Part shown: positions 11,348-22,286 of the stretch, one piece after another
How the letters are laid out: the number at the start of each line of letters is the position of its first letter
Numbering within the stretch: position 1 is the first letter of the stretch
Assembly (NCBI GenBank): GCA_022925895.1
Contig: JAKSYS010000064.1
Span: 84,056 to 148,055, forward strand
Reading direction: 5' to 3'
DNA length: 64,000 nucleotides
DNA from: Fragilaria crotonensis
Lineage: Eukaryota > Bacillariophyta > Fragilariophyceae > Fragilariales > Fragilariaceae
Notes under the pieces: model-generated
What the model was told of the DNA's origin: nothing
Seen by the model: only the letters and a program-made list of their open reading frames with translations
Database searches by the model: none
Program-made: the position numbers and the translations under genes

Positions 11348-11807
11348 ATCTGAAATGGATGACTAGTTCGATTGCTTTCGACTCACTCGACTTGATATTT
11401 TCGTATTTGTGGACTGCTTTTTACGTAACAACGCTGGAGACGAGCATTTTTCCCGAACGTGAAGTCAAAACTTCTCGTTTTCGTGAAATGTAATTACGTA
11501 ACGGTGGCCCTTATAACGATTGTTTGACGCGGATCGGTTCTACAATGATTTTGTCTACTGTAGTAATCGTAACTGGTGCCAGGTACTGTCTAGTACTTCA
11601 CGCAGAACAAAAAATACCAGTAGTTCTACCTGGTACCTGGTACAAGCATTTGTACCATATACATAGGATTAGAATATATATGCATAGCCAATAGCCATTC
11701 ATTCATGTCTCATGTACGAGTACTTGTAGCGAGTAGCATATTCTTCTCCCCGTTCTCTCTACCTGGTAGCCTGGTAGTATAGTGTATAGTGTATTACAGT
11801 ACTACAC

Positions 11808-12309
11808 ACTACAGACCATTAGAAAATTAATTGGGTGGCTCGATCCAGCCGGTCATGCGTTATTCGAACGTTCGACTCTTGAATTCAGAATACTCCCCCA
11901 CTATACTGCACAATAGAGTGATAACGGTAAAACCGATCCTTTGAACGATTGTAACATGTCGAGAACTTCGAATTACTCAACAGGCGTGCACTATGTTGTC
12001 ACTGGTGCATCGAAGAATAGCATAGTGCACGCCTGTTGAGTAATTCGAGTTCTGACCGAGCCCCTTTTGTGTACTGGTAGTCGTGTACATACCACGTACG
12101 AAATCGGTTTCTCGATTGTGTTTCATCGTTGCAGATCATGTGGATCACTCAAGGGCCAAGGCAATACTTAAGGATAATTTTTTAAATTATTCATTTCGTT
12201 GATGTAGTCTTCAATATCAGAAATGACGTTAAACATCGGCCGTGCCGCCTTGAAAATACGGCCCATAACCAAAAATCGATCCACCCAATTAAAGGTCGAA
12301 TGGTCTCTA
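11808..12309. mobile_element. MITE-like inverted-repeat element with a 28-bp perfect internal hairpin
   Basis: Imperfect inverted ends of about 35 bp (AGACCATT...TTAATTGGGTGG...TCGAT) lie at about 11808-11845 and, inverted, 12273-12309. A second, perfect inverted repeat lies inside: 11968-11995 pairs with 12021-12048 over 28 bp around a 25-base loop, with pairing continuing after one bulge. No open frame. The target duplication is not resolved because the flanks are themselves GTAGT-rich. A non-autonomous DNA transposon is the best reading. Confidence 0.6.
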
Positions 12310-13188
12310 GTGTAGTACTTCTACTAGATGGTACCAGAAGCACTGTAAATAAACCATATGTCTAGTACAGCATCGCTGCTCGCTGCCCCGGTCAGCGATT
12401 CGTATACCATGTGTGCACAGAACAAACTTCAGCGACGAACGCTTCGTGTTGTCAATCGTACGATACCTGGTACAAGTAGGGAATGTTCCACATGTTTTGG
12501 GTCACAGCTCAATGCGTAAGCATCCATGTGGGACTCGCACTGCGCGATATGTGACGTTGATCAGCCGTTGGAGTAGTGACACAGGACTGCTATTAACTTC
12601 GGACTTCGTCAACAATATGCACATGTATGTATCATATGATCATATTCATAAATATTCTTCGTCAAATGACAAGGGATGCCGGGACGCCGCTCGAGTTGCC
12701 TATATATGCATAACAATGCATAGAGTGACCTGGCGTAGGTAATCGACGATTGGAGGCAGCAGAAGCCTCGCACTTTTTGTTGCGTAGTACTCGGAGTACA
12801 AGAGCACTACTCTAAGTATTTAGTCCCGTGTTACTAGCATAGTGTTAACTTACCCTTCCTGGTACCTACATATATGTACAGTAGTAACCGTCGTGGTGTG
12901 TCTTTATGTCTTTATGCAAAGCACATTGTGGTCGTATGTCACGTAGTTGCATACGTCTTTTCATATTTCCGTAGGAAATTGTGAAATTGGTGTACGAAGA
13001 AAAAACAAAAAGTAACATTTACTTACTATCAGTGAAATTAATCTATGTAAGATATCTTTCACCTACAAGGCCGGACACAGAAGAAATATCGCCAACCTCC
13101 GGTCTTGTGGCTCTCGCGAAATCTCACCTTTTCACTCCAATCTTGCTCACAATAACGACTTTGCTACGAGAGATTGCTAAGGTCAAAC
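12310..13188. other. Intergenic region upstream of family member 3
   Basis: No gene is recognised. A 109-codon open frame at 12413-12742 has no motif. The last ~150 bases before 13189 carry the promoter and leader of the family gene, with no identifiable core element. Confidence 0.4.
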
Positions 13189-14957
13189 ATGAGATTCGCA
13201 TCCATCGTAGCTATCGCATCCTTTGCAGCCTCTGGCCTAGTTTCAGCTGAAAACACGCTTTTCAAAGATGATCAGAACTTCTGGGACCGCCTCCTTACAA
13301 CTGGTGGCTCCTTGACTCCATCGCCAACCGCGGCACCAACCCCTCCTCCAAAGGCTTGCTTGGTTGAGGTAAGAAACTAAACATGAAGGGACAAGCAAAC
13401 GATCAAAAACCAAACTGACCTGGAATTATTTCTTACGCACAGGTTACTGCCACATGCACTGATGACAACGGTGTTGATTGCGCTGCTATTCCACCCAAAA
13501 CAACTGATTGCGACGTTGCGGTCACCTATACATACACCCTGACGAACATCGGAGATGTCACCATGGATATCACTGAGCTCTCGCGTACTCGTGGTGGGGA
13601 AACCGTGGACTTGACCGGTGAGGTCAATCCCTCGACAATAGAAGTTGGTGCTTTCACCACAGTATCTGAGACCGAGACAGTAGATTTCTGCGCCGCTGGA
13701 ACCTACGAGACTGTTATCGTCGCAAAAGCTGAGTCGCTATCGGGACTTCCATGTGAGGCGGAAGACACGTATGTATTCACTGTCACCCCACCTCCACCAA
13801 CCCCACCTCCCACGTCTGCTCCAGTCGTGGTGGAGACGGACAACCCATCGGGCATTCCATCCGCCGTCCCATCTGATGTTCCTACACCTGTGCCGGAAAC
13901 ACCTCCTCCTACCCCAGAGACACCTCCTCCTACCCCAGAAACACCTCCTCCTACCCCAGAAACACCTCCTCCCACCCCAGAGACGCCTCCTCCTACCCCA
14001 GAGACCCCTCCTCCTACCCCAGAGACACTTCCACCCACGCCTCCTCCAACCCAAGAGCCGACTCCACAGCAGCCGATCCTTCCACCTTCTGACACATGCT
14101 TTGCTCAAGTTGACGTTACATGCATCCCACCAGTCGATCCTGCAAGTCCAGACGGTGCACTATTCGAGGATTGCGATTCCATCAATATTGCTCCAGCCGA
14201 ATGTACTGAGTTCGTTAACCTGCTGACTTTCCGCTTCAACGGAGGCGACTGCCTTGATTCCAACAACATCCAGGATCCTCGTATCTACAGTTGCGAAGAC
14301 TTTTTCGACGGTCCTCCGGCTGCTGACGATTTTGGTGCTGAGGCCTACATGATCATCACTGACATCAAGGGACAAGGCATCACCTACTTTGACGGCATTA
14401 TCGCGGTTGGCGACGTGTTCAACATTACCAACATTCTGCCAAACACCGTCATCGTCGCCAACGTGAATGTTACGATCTACGAGGGCTCGCCTGCGCCCGA
14501 GAACATTCGCGAGACGATCATCATCCACACCTCTTGCTCCCAAGTGACCTTCTTGAAGGATCGCTATGGAGTTCTTGAGCTCATCGGCTTCCAAAACCCA
14601 AGTCAAGGATACCAAGCTTGTATCGTTCCTGTGTCGTTCGACTTCGCCATCCAGAACACTGCTGAGGGTTTCAATGCTGTTGTTGAGTCGTTGACCGTGG
14701 TCACGAACTTTGACCCACCGAACAATTTCCTCAACTACACTGATGAGGTTGTTGGCTTTGTGTTGAACCCTGGTGAGGAGTTGCCGATTACGAGCAACCC
14801 CATCAACATTGATCTTTCCATTCGCAAGCGTTACACTGCCCAGGCGACCGTGCAGGGAGTTTCCCCTGAGGGCTTCAGCTGCCGCGGCAGTAGTTTCACG
14901 AACTTCACGGCTGGTGTAGCTGACACCAGGCCAACGCCCTCTCCTGCTGGTCCATAA
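13189..14957 (+). CDS. Secreted Pro-rich protein with extra Cys domain, R-L-L site and one intron (family member 3)
   Basis: Two exons: 13189-13368 and 13443-14957, joined across a 74-nt intron (GTAAGA...CGCACAG) in phase 0. The product is 564 residues. I chose the ATG at 13189 because it begins the signal peptide M-R-F-A-S-I-V (1-20). Family block F-K-D-D-Q-N-F-W-D-R-L-L at 25-36, with R34-L35-L36. A short Pro spacer leads into a small Cys-containing domain (about 56-170, starting C-L-V-E-V-T-A-T-C-T and containing Y-T-Y-T-L-T-N-I-G-D). This has a beta-sandwich look, like repeats of secreted adhesins. Then follow a long spacer with P-P-P-T-P-E-T repeats and the standard C-terminal domain (about 278-560). 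The intron splits the C-L-V-E / V-T-A-T-C boundary exactly in frame, which supports it. Secreted and soluble; function unknown. Confidence 0.85.
13895..14030 (+). repeat. In-frame 21-bp tandem repeat encoding P-P-P-T-P-E-T
   Basis: Six to seven consecutive 21-bp units (ACACCTCCTCCTACCCCAGA type) encode P-P-P-T-P-E-T heptads with only third-position differences. This is the longest spacer segment of family member 3. The same unit is present in family member 4 with a different copy number and different silent changes. Confidence 0.9.
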
Positions 14958-15309
14958 AGGAGCTTGAGAATCGCATGTGCATTGAGATGAAATGTCTTCA
15001 TTGTTAGTAACGAGTCTGAATGACTGCTTTATATAAGTTTATAATTTAAAACATAAAAGTTGATAATTTAAACCTTCTGTGTCTCTTGTTACTTCGTACC
15101 ATACTTAAATTGCTAAGGTTGCGCCTCTATGCTAGCTGTTCCATTGCTATGTGAATTCATGATCCCTAAACATATAATGGGTACAAGTACTCCAGTATTA
15201 TCTGGAAAATACCACCGAAGTGGTATAAATGCATAGATTCTTGAAGAGGCGAGAAAATTAATACGGTAGTACTGTATAATATGTGGAAGGTAGATTTGTG
15301 TAGCTAGTA
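14958..15309. other. 3' flank of family member 3
   Basis: AT-rich 3' untranslated or intergenic DNA. I see no gene. It ends at the TA duplication of the next MITE. Confidence 0.4.
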
Positions 15310-16012
15310 GAAGCAACCTGACATCATTGGACATCTTACATATTGGCCAAAATGGCTGTGGTATATGCTCTGTAGAAACCCCCGTAGGATTTGATTATTT
15401 TTTTACTCGTTCAGTTTATAATCAACAACAAAAGTAGAGGTGTCTTTCGAATCCCCTGATGAAGATCTATTCATTTATGCAATAATAATTGACATTTATC
15501 TGTCGCCCTTCATTCGTCCCTCGTTGATTTGTGTTGCTCCCATACTCAGTAATAGTAGGAGGTACTGTACTAGGCTCGTACGGTCAATATGACCATACGT
15601 AGAACCTACAGGCGCAAATACTCCTTTGTTTTCATCGTAGTTCACAATGAAGAGTTGCTTGATTTATGTTTTGTTTAGTGACATTATTCAAGGACAGCAT
15701 CTCTCCTCTCCAAATCTGCAATAAAATCATGAACTTGGGTGACAGGGTAACCATGAGATGGTGTCAATTTTTTAACTAGCAAATTCACCGCGGTGCCAAG
15801 CAATTCAGCATCTTGAATTTGGGCCAAGATTCCCCAAAAAACGGTACTCAAAATATTGAGAAATCTGTCGATTCAAAATGAAAAGTGAAGATATGTTTTA
15901 GATTAAACTCAACAAGCTGTATCGAATGGCCTATTCAGAAATTGAAATTTTCGCCTACAGAGATACATATGATTTTTGGAAACTTCGTGTGGCCAATATG
16001 TCAGGTTGCTTC
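15310..16012. mobile_element. MITE-like element with TA duplication
   Basis: Perfect 15-bp inverted ends GAAGCAACCTGACAT, with imperfect extension (both arms carry an ATATTGGCC word), flanked by TA (15308-15309 and 16013-16014). The element is 703 bp, AT-rich, with no transposase. TA duplications point to the Tc1/mariner-type group. Support is moderate because the inverted ends are short. Confidence 0.6.
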
Positions 16013-17545
16013 TACCGGGATCGGAATGATATCAAAATGCAACGTACGCGCATGCAGAATTGGATATTCTGATCCCAATTTGCTTCAATTTGGCACTGGC
16101 GTCACTCGTACCATCCGTAGGATGTGTACCAAAAAGAGTAACAAGTACCGTCGATACTATGCATACTTGGAGTATAATTGATGATACGTTGGTGCCGCGA
16201 AACCTCAAAATTGCCATGAGAGGTCAGAGCGTAGGATCTTTGGCAGTTTGATGCTGTGATAGCTACTGTGCATGATTCACGCCACAGCGTCAGCAAACGC
16301 AGCAGAGGTCTGGTACATTTGCGGAATGTGGGTCTAGGGGAGTGATGGATTTCTTGCATTTTTGACCGAAAGCGATCTTCGGCTTCCAGCTGTTGTCCCA
16401 CAAGGTGGTCCAGAATCATTCGATATGATATGCGGCAGAGAGTGACGAGCGCAATTTTGAAGTTTGTGAACAAATACTATTTTGAACTCTGATTTCTTCA
16501 TTCCTCAGGGACGGGTGGTCTATTGCCAGAAAAGCTACGATCCCGACTACTGGCTCGCCTGCCTGAACCACATTTACATGCTGCTGTTTGATGGTTACTA
16601 CCTGCTGCTCTGGGCAACCTCTACTACTATAACATGGGAAGTGCCGGGTACAACTTGACTTGTTGGGGATCACCGAAATTGTTCGCCAAAGATGGCTTTC
16701 ATTATAAATGCTGGTGAGTTCGAAGCTTGCTACCTTGTACTACGCCAATTGTTTGCGGCGAGGACGGGTCATGGGCACTTGCAATGCTCAAGGATGGGAA
16801 CGAAGTCGAAAGGGTGTGTTGTCGACACGATTGGAGTCTTGAGTTGCGGTCCCGATCGTTTCTTTTCATTGGATGGAGAAGACTGCCATTGTCGCATATT
16901 TGTTGAGGCGCTATACGAGTCTCCCTACTGTCCTCAACTTGCCAGGGCAGAGATCCCAGAGGGCAATCAACGTGATCTACAGTGGGAACTATGATCCACA
17001 GGCAAATATGACTGGCATTATAAAAAGGCTTTAGCTCTTCAGATTGAATTGTCTACAATGTTTAAGTTGATAAGATCTGAAGGGTTTGTTCGGACTTGAT
17101 TGTTTTCCCCCGCGACATGTCATGGGAGCTTGGAGTACAGATGTGATAACTGTACGTAGTCTCTTAGTATGGTTTTCACATACGTTAGCCTTCACGTTGG
17201 ACGCCGTATTCGGTGGTATGCTTTGATGCATGAAATCCGGATACATTCGTAATACTTAATAATGAATTAGCGACTTTCTCGGACACTTAATGACATAGCG
17301 TCGCTGCGTTTGTACTGTACTCGGAGTATCTATGATACAATCTGCACTGCAGAATAGGCTGTGCAATAGAGGGTTGATACAATGCACAACGCTATCTATA
17401 ATACCTGGTGTACTCGAGTACTTTTAGCTGTTTCCGGTTTTGTGATTTGTTTGCGTTATATTTACAATGGCGCATTCCAAAGAGTGAGTTCCATGTTCTC
17501 CTACTATGCTTTATACTACAAGAAAGACGAGTGAGATCTATTTAA
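16013..17545. other. Intergenic region, possible gene remnants
   Basis: No gene can be supported. A 50-codon stretch near 16500-16645 has protein-like composition (Tyr-, Leu- and Trp-rich) and is preceded by a CAG acceptor-like site. A 100-codon open frame at 16692-16994 follows. Neither has a recognisable domain, and they may be debris of an older gene or transposon. Confidence 0.3.
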
Positions 17546-18931
17546 CCCCGGTGTGAAAATTCCGTGCGACAAAAAAGACGACAAAATGTTGAGACGCCAT
17601 ATCAGAACAAAAAACAACACCTAAAAAATTGTGAAAAGTGCGATCTGTAATGCTTTTAACATTCTACCTAAATCTGTGAGGATTGCTTTCCAATCATGAT
17701 GCTTGCAAAGTTACAACATCGCAAACTTCATCAATTTTTTTTCGGAGTTCGCACGAGTTTGTCGCATGAAAAAAGCTAGCATGCGACAAAAAAGCGGATT
17801 TAAAAATATAGCACTCATTACACCAGTGTGAACATCGCCCAAAACACTCAAACATACGACCCAGACTGGGTTTTTTTCTAGTACAAATAGCTCGTACGCC
17901 GCATAATGTTGCTCATTGCATCCATCAACAACAATGTTGCTGCGCTAAGTGCTAACATTACTCTATTGAATATTGCACTGCTGAAGCAAACCATTTATCA
18001 TGATACTTCTTCCTCGATAAACAAGCAAGAAGCAGCGAGTGCGGGGATAGCAGATCCCTGGAAGCAAAGGTCCGGCTTGAAATCTCTCGGAGCAATCTCA
18101 CGGACAAGACACTGAAAAGGAAGAACCTCTTCAGGTAAAGAGGGATCTCACGCAGGAGAGCAACGGTTCCTGCACGGTCTGTGTGAGGCTTCGTTATTCC
18201 TGCAGTGGCTGAAGCAGTCTCGGGAGCCGTCTTGGTGGGTGCAAGCTGGTGCTTACTAGAAGGAGCCTTAGTCAGTATTAGATTTACGACAACAAGGCGT
18301 TTTGTCCTTATGGGTCAATCACCCAACAACAACATCATCAGTAGGCACATCCTCATAGTTAGTACTTCACTGGCATGTCCGCTGTTGAGACATCAGAGGA
18401 GGCACCAACGGATCCCATGTCCATGTTTGCAGGCATGATTGTCTCGGCTGTGGGATACGGCCACAAAGGCCCAACACTTTGAGATCCTCATCTGAATCCG
18501 CAGAAACGGACATGATGACCACCTTTTCTTCCCAATCACGGTCACCATTGATGCAGCCATCGGTGCCTGACATGAGTAGAAACACCTTGAGGAAGTTGCA
18601 ATCAAGAGATTATGATGTTCTTGTTGTTGTTCGCACTTTGCAGTTAGCCAATTTCTTGCTTGTACGGGGGTGTACGACACTTCTTGCCGTACGTAAAACC
18701 TACAGAGTATGCAGCACTTGACTTCTAGTAAAAGGATTGGGTGCACAACTGGTCTCTGGAATGCATGCAAGGGGCAACAAACGAACTTCAATTGTAGGCA
18801 TCAATGAGAATCGCTGAAAAACATTTGTCGCACGAAATTTCTCGCTAGCTTTTTTGTAGGACAAAAATTTTGGGATATCCCAAAACTCGGAAGAATTTTT
18901 GTCGCATGCCATGCGACAAAAAATACTGGGG
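17546..18931. mobile_element. TTAA-flanked element, possibly piggyBac-like and non-autonomous
   Basis: Both borders read TTAA (17542-17545 and 18932-18935) next to short inverted ends starting CCCC[GA]GT. TTAA duplication with CCC-starting ends is the signature of piggyBac elements. Sub-terminal copies of a TGCGACAAAAA word occur near both ends (17565, 17785, 18825, 18912). No open frame in the 1386 bp shows a transposase. The inverted match beyond the first nine bases is weak, so this is a moderate call. Confidence 0.5.
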
Positions 18932-19095
18932 TTAACGTAGGAGGATCGGAATATTACTCTGCTTCATGGCATACCTTTGGCGACGTGTTGGGTGGACGCA
19001 GGACAGACAATCCTATCTTGACCCCTCTCAAACCCAGACTCAATCAAGCCATCATATCATTCACAAAGTCCTGAAATATAGTGGTACCAAGAGCA

Positions 19096-19545
19096 ATGGT
19101 TCATAAATCAGCAAAATTCTCGAATGATTTGTACCAGCAAGCGTTCATTGCCTGTGCTGTGATAGCGTTTCTTGTTGAGTTCGCTGCCTGGGATCTGGGC
19201 ACTCTCAATAACGCCAAAGTAGACTTCGAAACTGAAATATCAAGACATCTCAGTATAAAGGGGATTGATATTGCCTCCTCGACAGCAGACCTGCTGATGG
19301 GAATGAATTTCAGGACAATAGGTGCTAGTTGCAATGCATCCTTCACGTCTACTTTGCCATATAACGGGAGTACTCCCGAAAAAGACAATGATACCACTCA
19401 ATATTGGCGTCCACATGATGTGATTTTGAGCATGATGCCGGGAAAAAAGACCGATGTCTTGATGAGATCCATTGTTAATCCTACAAGCGGACGATACGGG
19501 AGCCCGTGTATGTCCCCTAATCGAGCCGGCCATCACCTGCAGTGA
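19096..19545 (+). CDS. Hypothetical protein fragment ending inside a MITE
   Basis: An open frame of 149 codons from the ATG at 19096. One hydrophobic segment (I-A-C-A-V-I-A-F-L-V-E-F) near the start could be a signal anchor. The remainder has no motif I recognise. The last codons lie in the inverted end of the MITE at 19511, so the original gene, if real, was truncated there. It may equally be a chance frame. Confidence 0.2.
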   Translation: MVHKSAKFSNDLYQQAFIACAVIAFLVEFAAWDLGTLNNAKVDFETEISRHLSIKGIDIASSTADLLMGMNFRTIGASCNASFTSTLPYNGSTPEKDNDTTQYWRPHDVILSMMPGKKTDVLMRSIVNPTSGRYGSPCMSPNRAGHHLQ

Positions 19546-19720
19546 TGTACGGGAGTACTGAGTTCGACTTACTACTGGTACACTGTACGGTATTTCTGTC
19601 CCCAGAGAGGAGCAGTCTGAGATTTGTAGGTAAAGTTGACGTGCGACTTAATTTGCAATATAGTTTATGGAGTCGATTTTTTTAGAAAAGCTCGATCGGC
19701 TCGATTACTATTAGGGGACA
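19511..19720. mobile_element. Short MITE, copy 1 (TGTCCCCTAATCGAGCC ends)
   Basis: Inverted ends TGTCCCCTAATCGAGCC at 19511 and, inverted with a 3-base difference, ending at 19720, flanked by TA. The similarity continues outwards into a CCGTGTA / TACACGG pair. The 210-bp body is repeated, in inverse orientation and interrupted, at 22287-23790. No coding capacity. Confidence 0.75.
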
Positions 19721-20271
19721 TATGATAATGATACACGGCCTCCCGGTAAAATATTACTGATTACAACAGTACAGTATCTCCGATACGCGGTGTATGATAT
19801 GAACCGAGCTCACTTCTTTTCATGATGTAACTTTATACTCAGTATGTCATACTACTAGTACTCACTACTAGTAGAGTGGGTTCCTCACAACTGATCGGAG
19901 TGGTAGTATGATACATACCACAGGATACAGGAGATAGAGGACTCGAGGACTCGCAGCTCGCAGTACCCCAAGCCCCAAACTGGTCATACTCCGTAGTATG
20001 TACCCCGAGTAGACACCATTGGTCTCTTGTGCCTACTATGAAATAGTACAGTATATATTTGAAGTTCGTTTAGCTTAAGCTACATTGCACCTGTTGAATG
20101 TCTACAACTAGCACTCCGTGACAAGTGACTTCCTGTAGTACTCGAACAACATGGCATATTCATCGAGAGTATGAACAGCACGATGCAAAGATACGGACGG
20201 AGAGATACCAGGGACAGCGCTACAGTACTTGACATCAGAAAATCAGAACATTGCAAGAGTCTACCCATCTA
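19721..20271. other. Intergenic region
   Basis: No gene is seen. GTACT/AGTAC words are dense, including CTACTAGTAGT-type palindromes near 19850-19875. Confidence 0.4.
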
Positions 20272-20511
20272 CCGTAAATTGCGCCCATTAAGAGATGAAG
20301 GTGATTAAGAGATTTTGACGGAATTCTGACGGAATCTTATGTACATCCTAAAATACGCAATGTTGTGGTGATTAAGAGATGCTATAGTAGTCGTTGACTA
20401 CTCCTACTGTCAGGAATCTTGTACATACAAAAATTAAAAGTTTGTGGTGATTAAGAGATTTTGAAAGTGATTCATGTACATTCCCCATCTCTTTATGGGC
20501 GCAATTTACGG
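20272..20511. mobile_element. MITE with TA duplication (CCGTAAATTGCGCCCATTAA ends)
   Basis: Near-perfect 26-bp inverted ends starting CCGTAAATTGCGCCCATTAA at 20272 and ending at 20511, flanked by TA (20270-20271 and 20512-20513). The 240-bp interior carries three direct copies of GTGATTAAGAGAT spaced about 70-80 bp. It is a short non-autonomous DNA element of the TA-inserting type. Confidence 0.85.
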
Positions 20512-20513
20512 TA

Positions 20514-22286
20514 GCTAATCACAGCAAATTGTGAGTTGATCATCGCGAGCAACAACTGTTCTCACACAATCCAAGTGGAGTGGAGAGAAGGGGGTTGTAG
20601 TATCCTTGTTTCTTTGTTTCCTCTTATATTTTAGTATGTTGTACCTTTATCTTCATCCTACCAGCTGGTACTGGAGTATGAGTAGCATCTTCCAAAGAAG
20701 TTCACTGATGTATTCAACAACATGACAGACTCCCTTCTTTTTACTGGAAAATATGAAGTATTGAGTTGGATGCCAGCTGCTATTGTCTCCCAAACTGATC
20801 AACAAGTGACAACAAGTTCTTCTCTGTGAATTCTCTGACTGAAGGACCAATCAGCAAAATGCTGTGCTTAACTAGAAGGATTTAAGTGGCTGAATTCCAT
20901 CACCTCAACCTCTGTGGTGAGGGCATACATGACAACAATGTTTTGTCAGTCAATTCTTTGACTGAAGAAACCAGTGAGCAAAAGTCTGTGTTGAGCTAGT
21001 TCAGTGGCTGAATTTCATCACCTCTGTGGTGACGGCATGGGTTTGAATCCTTCTGGAAAGTTAAAAAACAAAATCCTAGTAGAAATCGATGTACCTAATC
21101 CTAAGATGTGGATATTGGGTACCGAGTGAGATCTTGTTCTGAAGGACATTTGGCTATCTCTAACAAGAAGGTGACCAGGAATGAAATCTTGCCCTGTTCC
21201 CTCCATTCCATTCTCCACAAATCTGCATGTTCCTCTCTTATGATGAGTGCTCCATCTGATGGTGCCTTGTTCTCCTTGTCCAACACAAATTGGTGTGTTC
21301 AAAGGAATACATGTATGTAGCTTATGCATCTGTTTATCCTCAATTGCTGTATAAGCTCATACATTTATACTAAATTGCTGGTATTCCCCTGAGTTTTTTC
21401 GGCAGAAGAATTTTTTAAGCTCTGTCAATAGTTCTAGTGATACAGACCAAAACCGTTTAGTATTTGGTCATAACCTTCATATTTGTTAATGCAACTATTT
21501 GTCCAATATTCCCAGTCCATGCATTTGGTATCCTCCATCTAATGTCCCATGTGTGCCAAACCACTGGATCAAGTGCTTGGAATCTTGATTACTAGTCTGT
21601 TGGAAAAACAGACAATCCCACTGTGGGCCACATTTAGATCAAAGTTAATCTGCGTTCATAGAAAACAGAATTTGAAGGAGCTGCAGGAGCTCCCATGAAC
21701 AACAGCAGCATGCTACTTTTCCTGGCTACAAGCTTCTTCTTCAGCATCAGCATGTCTTTTGCCGACACTAACAAATAAGTGATGTAGAGAGAAAATAGAA
21801 ACCAAGGAGAATCATATACCGGGATTCGTACTGGGTACCGTAGCACCGGTTTGTCCGAGTACTCTAAGTACTTCGTGTACTACAGTATTTCCGTGTACTC
21901 TATGAACCGGAACTACTGATCTACTATGACATATAGTAGGAGGACTCCGGCGATCCTTGAACTCCGCGAACCCCGTACCGCGTACAATAAAGGACAATTA
22001 CTACGAGATGGTCTCCAACGCAACTCGAGACTCCAGAAAGTGTATAACTTTGAACATGACGCGTATAGCTACTTGTTGCTTGTACGTAAACCAACACCAG
22101 ATCCAGGACAGAGAGTTTTGTGTGAAGTATACAGTCATGTGTATATCATACTACACTTTTCACCAACTACCGGGTACTTGCATAGTCTACGTAAGCAATA
22201 TCAATGGAGAAATCAAGTCGAGGTGAAAGGTATACAGAAAGTGTATAACAACGCCCAGGTAACCGCCCGAATGGGGAGGCCGTGTA
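20514..22286. other. Intergenic region with one imperfect tandem repeat
   Basis: No gene is recognised; open frames are short and without motifs. The only structure I see is the tandem repeat at 20827-21040. Confidence 0.4.
20827..21040. repeat. Imperfect direct repeat of about 110 bp, two units
   Basis: The segment from about 20827 (CTGACTGAAGGACCAATCAG, AAGTGGCTGAATT, CATCACCTC, CTCTGTGGTGA) recurs from about 20946 with substitutions and small indels (TTGACTGAAGAAACCAG, CAGTGGCTGAATT, CATCACCTCTGTGGTGA). This indicates an old local duplication. No coding role is apparent. Confidence 0.7.

Larger units (their letters stand above)
7023..11510. mobile_element. PIF/Harbinger DNA transposon, full length with TTA duplication
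   Basis: Ends are terminal inverted repeats starting GGGCCACCGTTACGTAATTA (about 37 bp, near perfect) at 7023 and, inverted, ending at 11510. Both are flanked by TTA (7020-7022 and 11511-11513), the classic PIF/Harbinger target duplication. Inside are a DDE transposase on the + strand (about 8240-9824) and a second gene on the - strand (11347-9857), arranged convergently. This is the usual two-gene layout of the superfamily (nuclease plus companion). The total is 4488 bp, of which 629 bp plus a TA duplication is a later TA-flanked insertion (7264-7892). Both genes carry stops or frame changes in this sequence, so present activity is doubtful unless those are consensus errors. Confidence 0.9.

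Noticed and set aside
13703-14095. Gly/Ser/Val-rich open frame on the - strand (G-V-G-G-G-V-S repeats)
   Set aside because: It is the antisense of the P-P-P-T-P-E-T repeat array. Similar Gly-rich antisense frames appear over every Pro-rich spacer and reflect base composition only.
20827-21040. CRISPR-like direct repeats
   Set aside because: Only two imperfect long units in a eukaryotic intergenic region; no short regular repeats with spacers anywhere.
21030-21060. tRNA T-arm-like GGTTTGAATCC sequence
   Set aside because: No acceptor, D or anticodon arms can be folded around it. I found no convincing tRNA or rRNA gene in the window.
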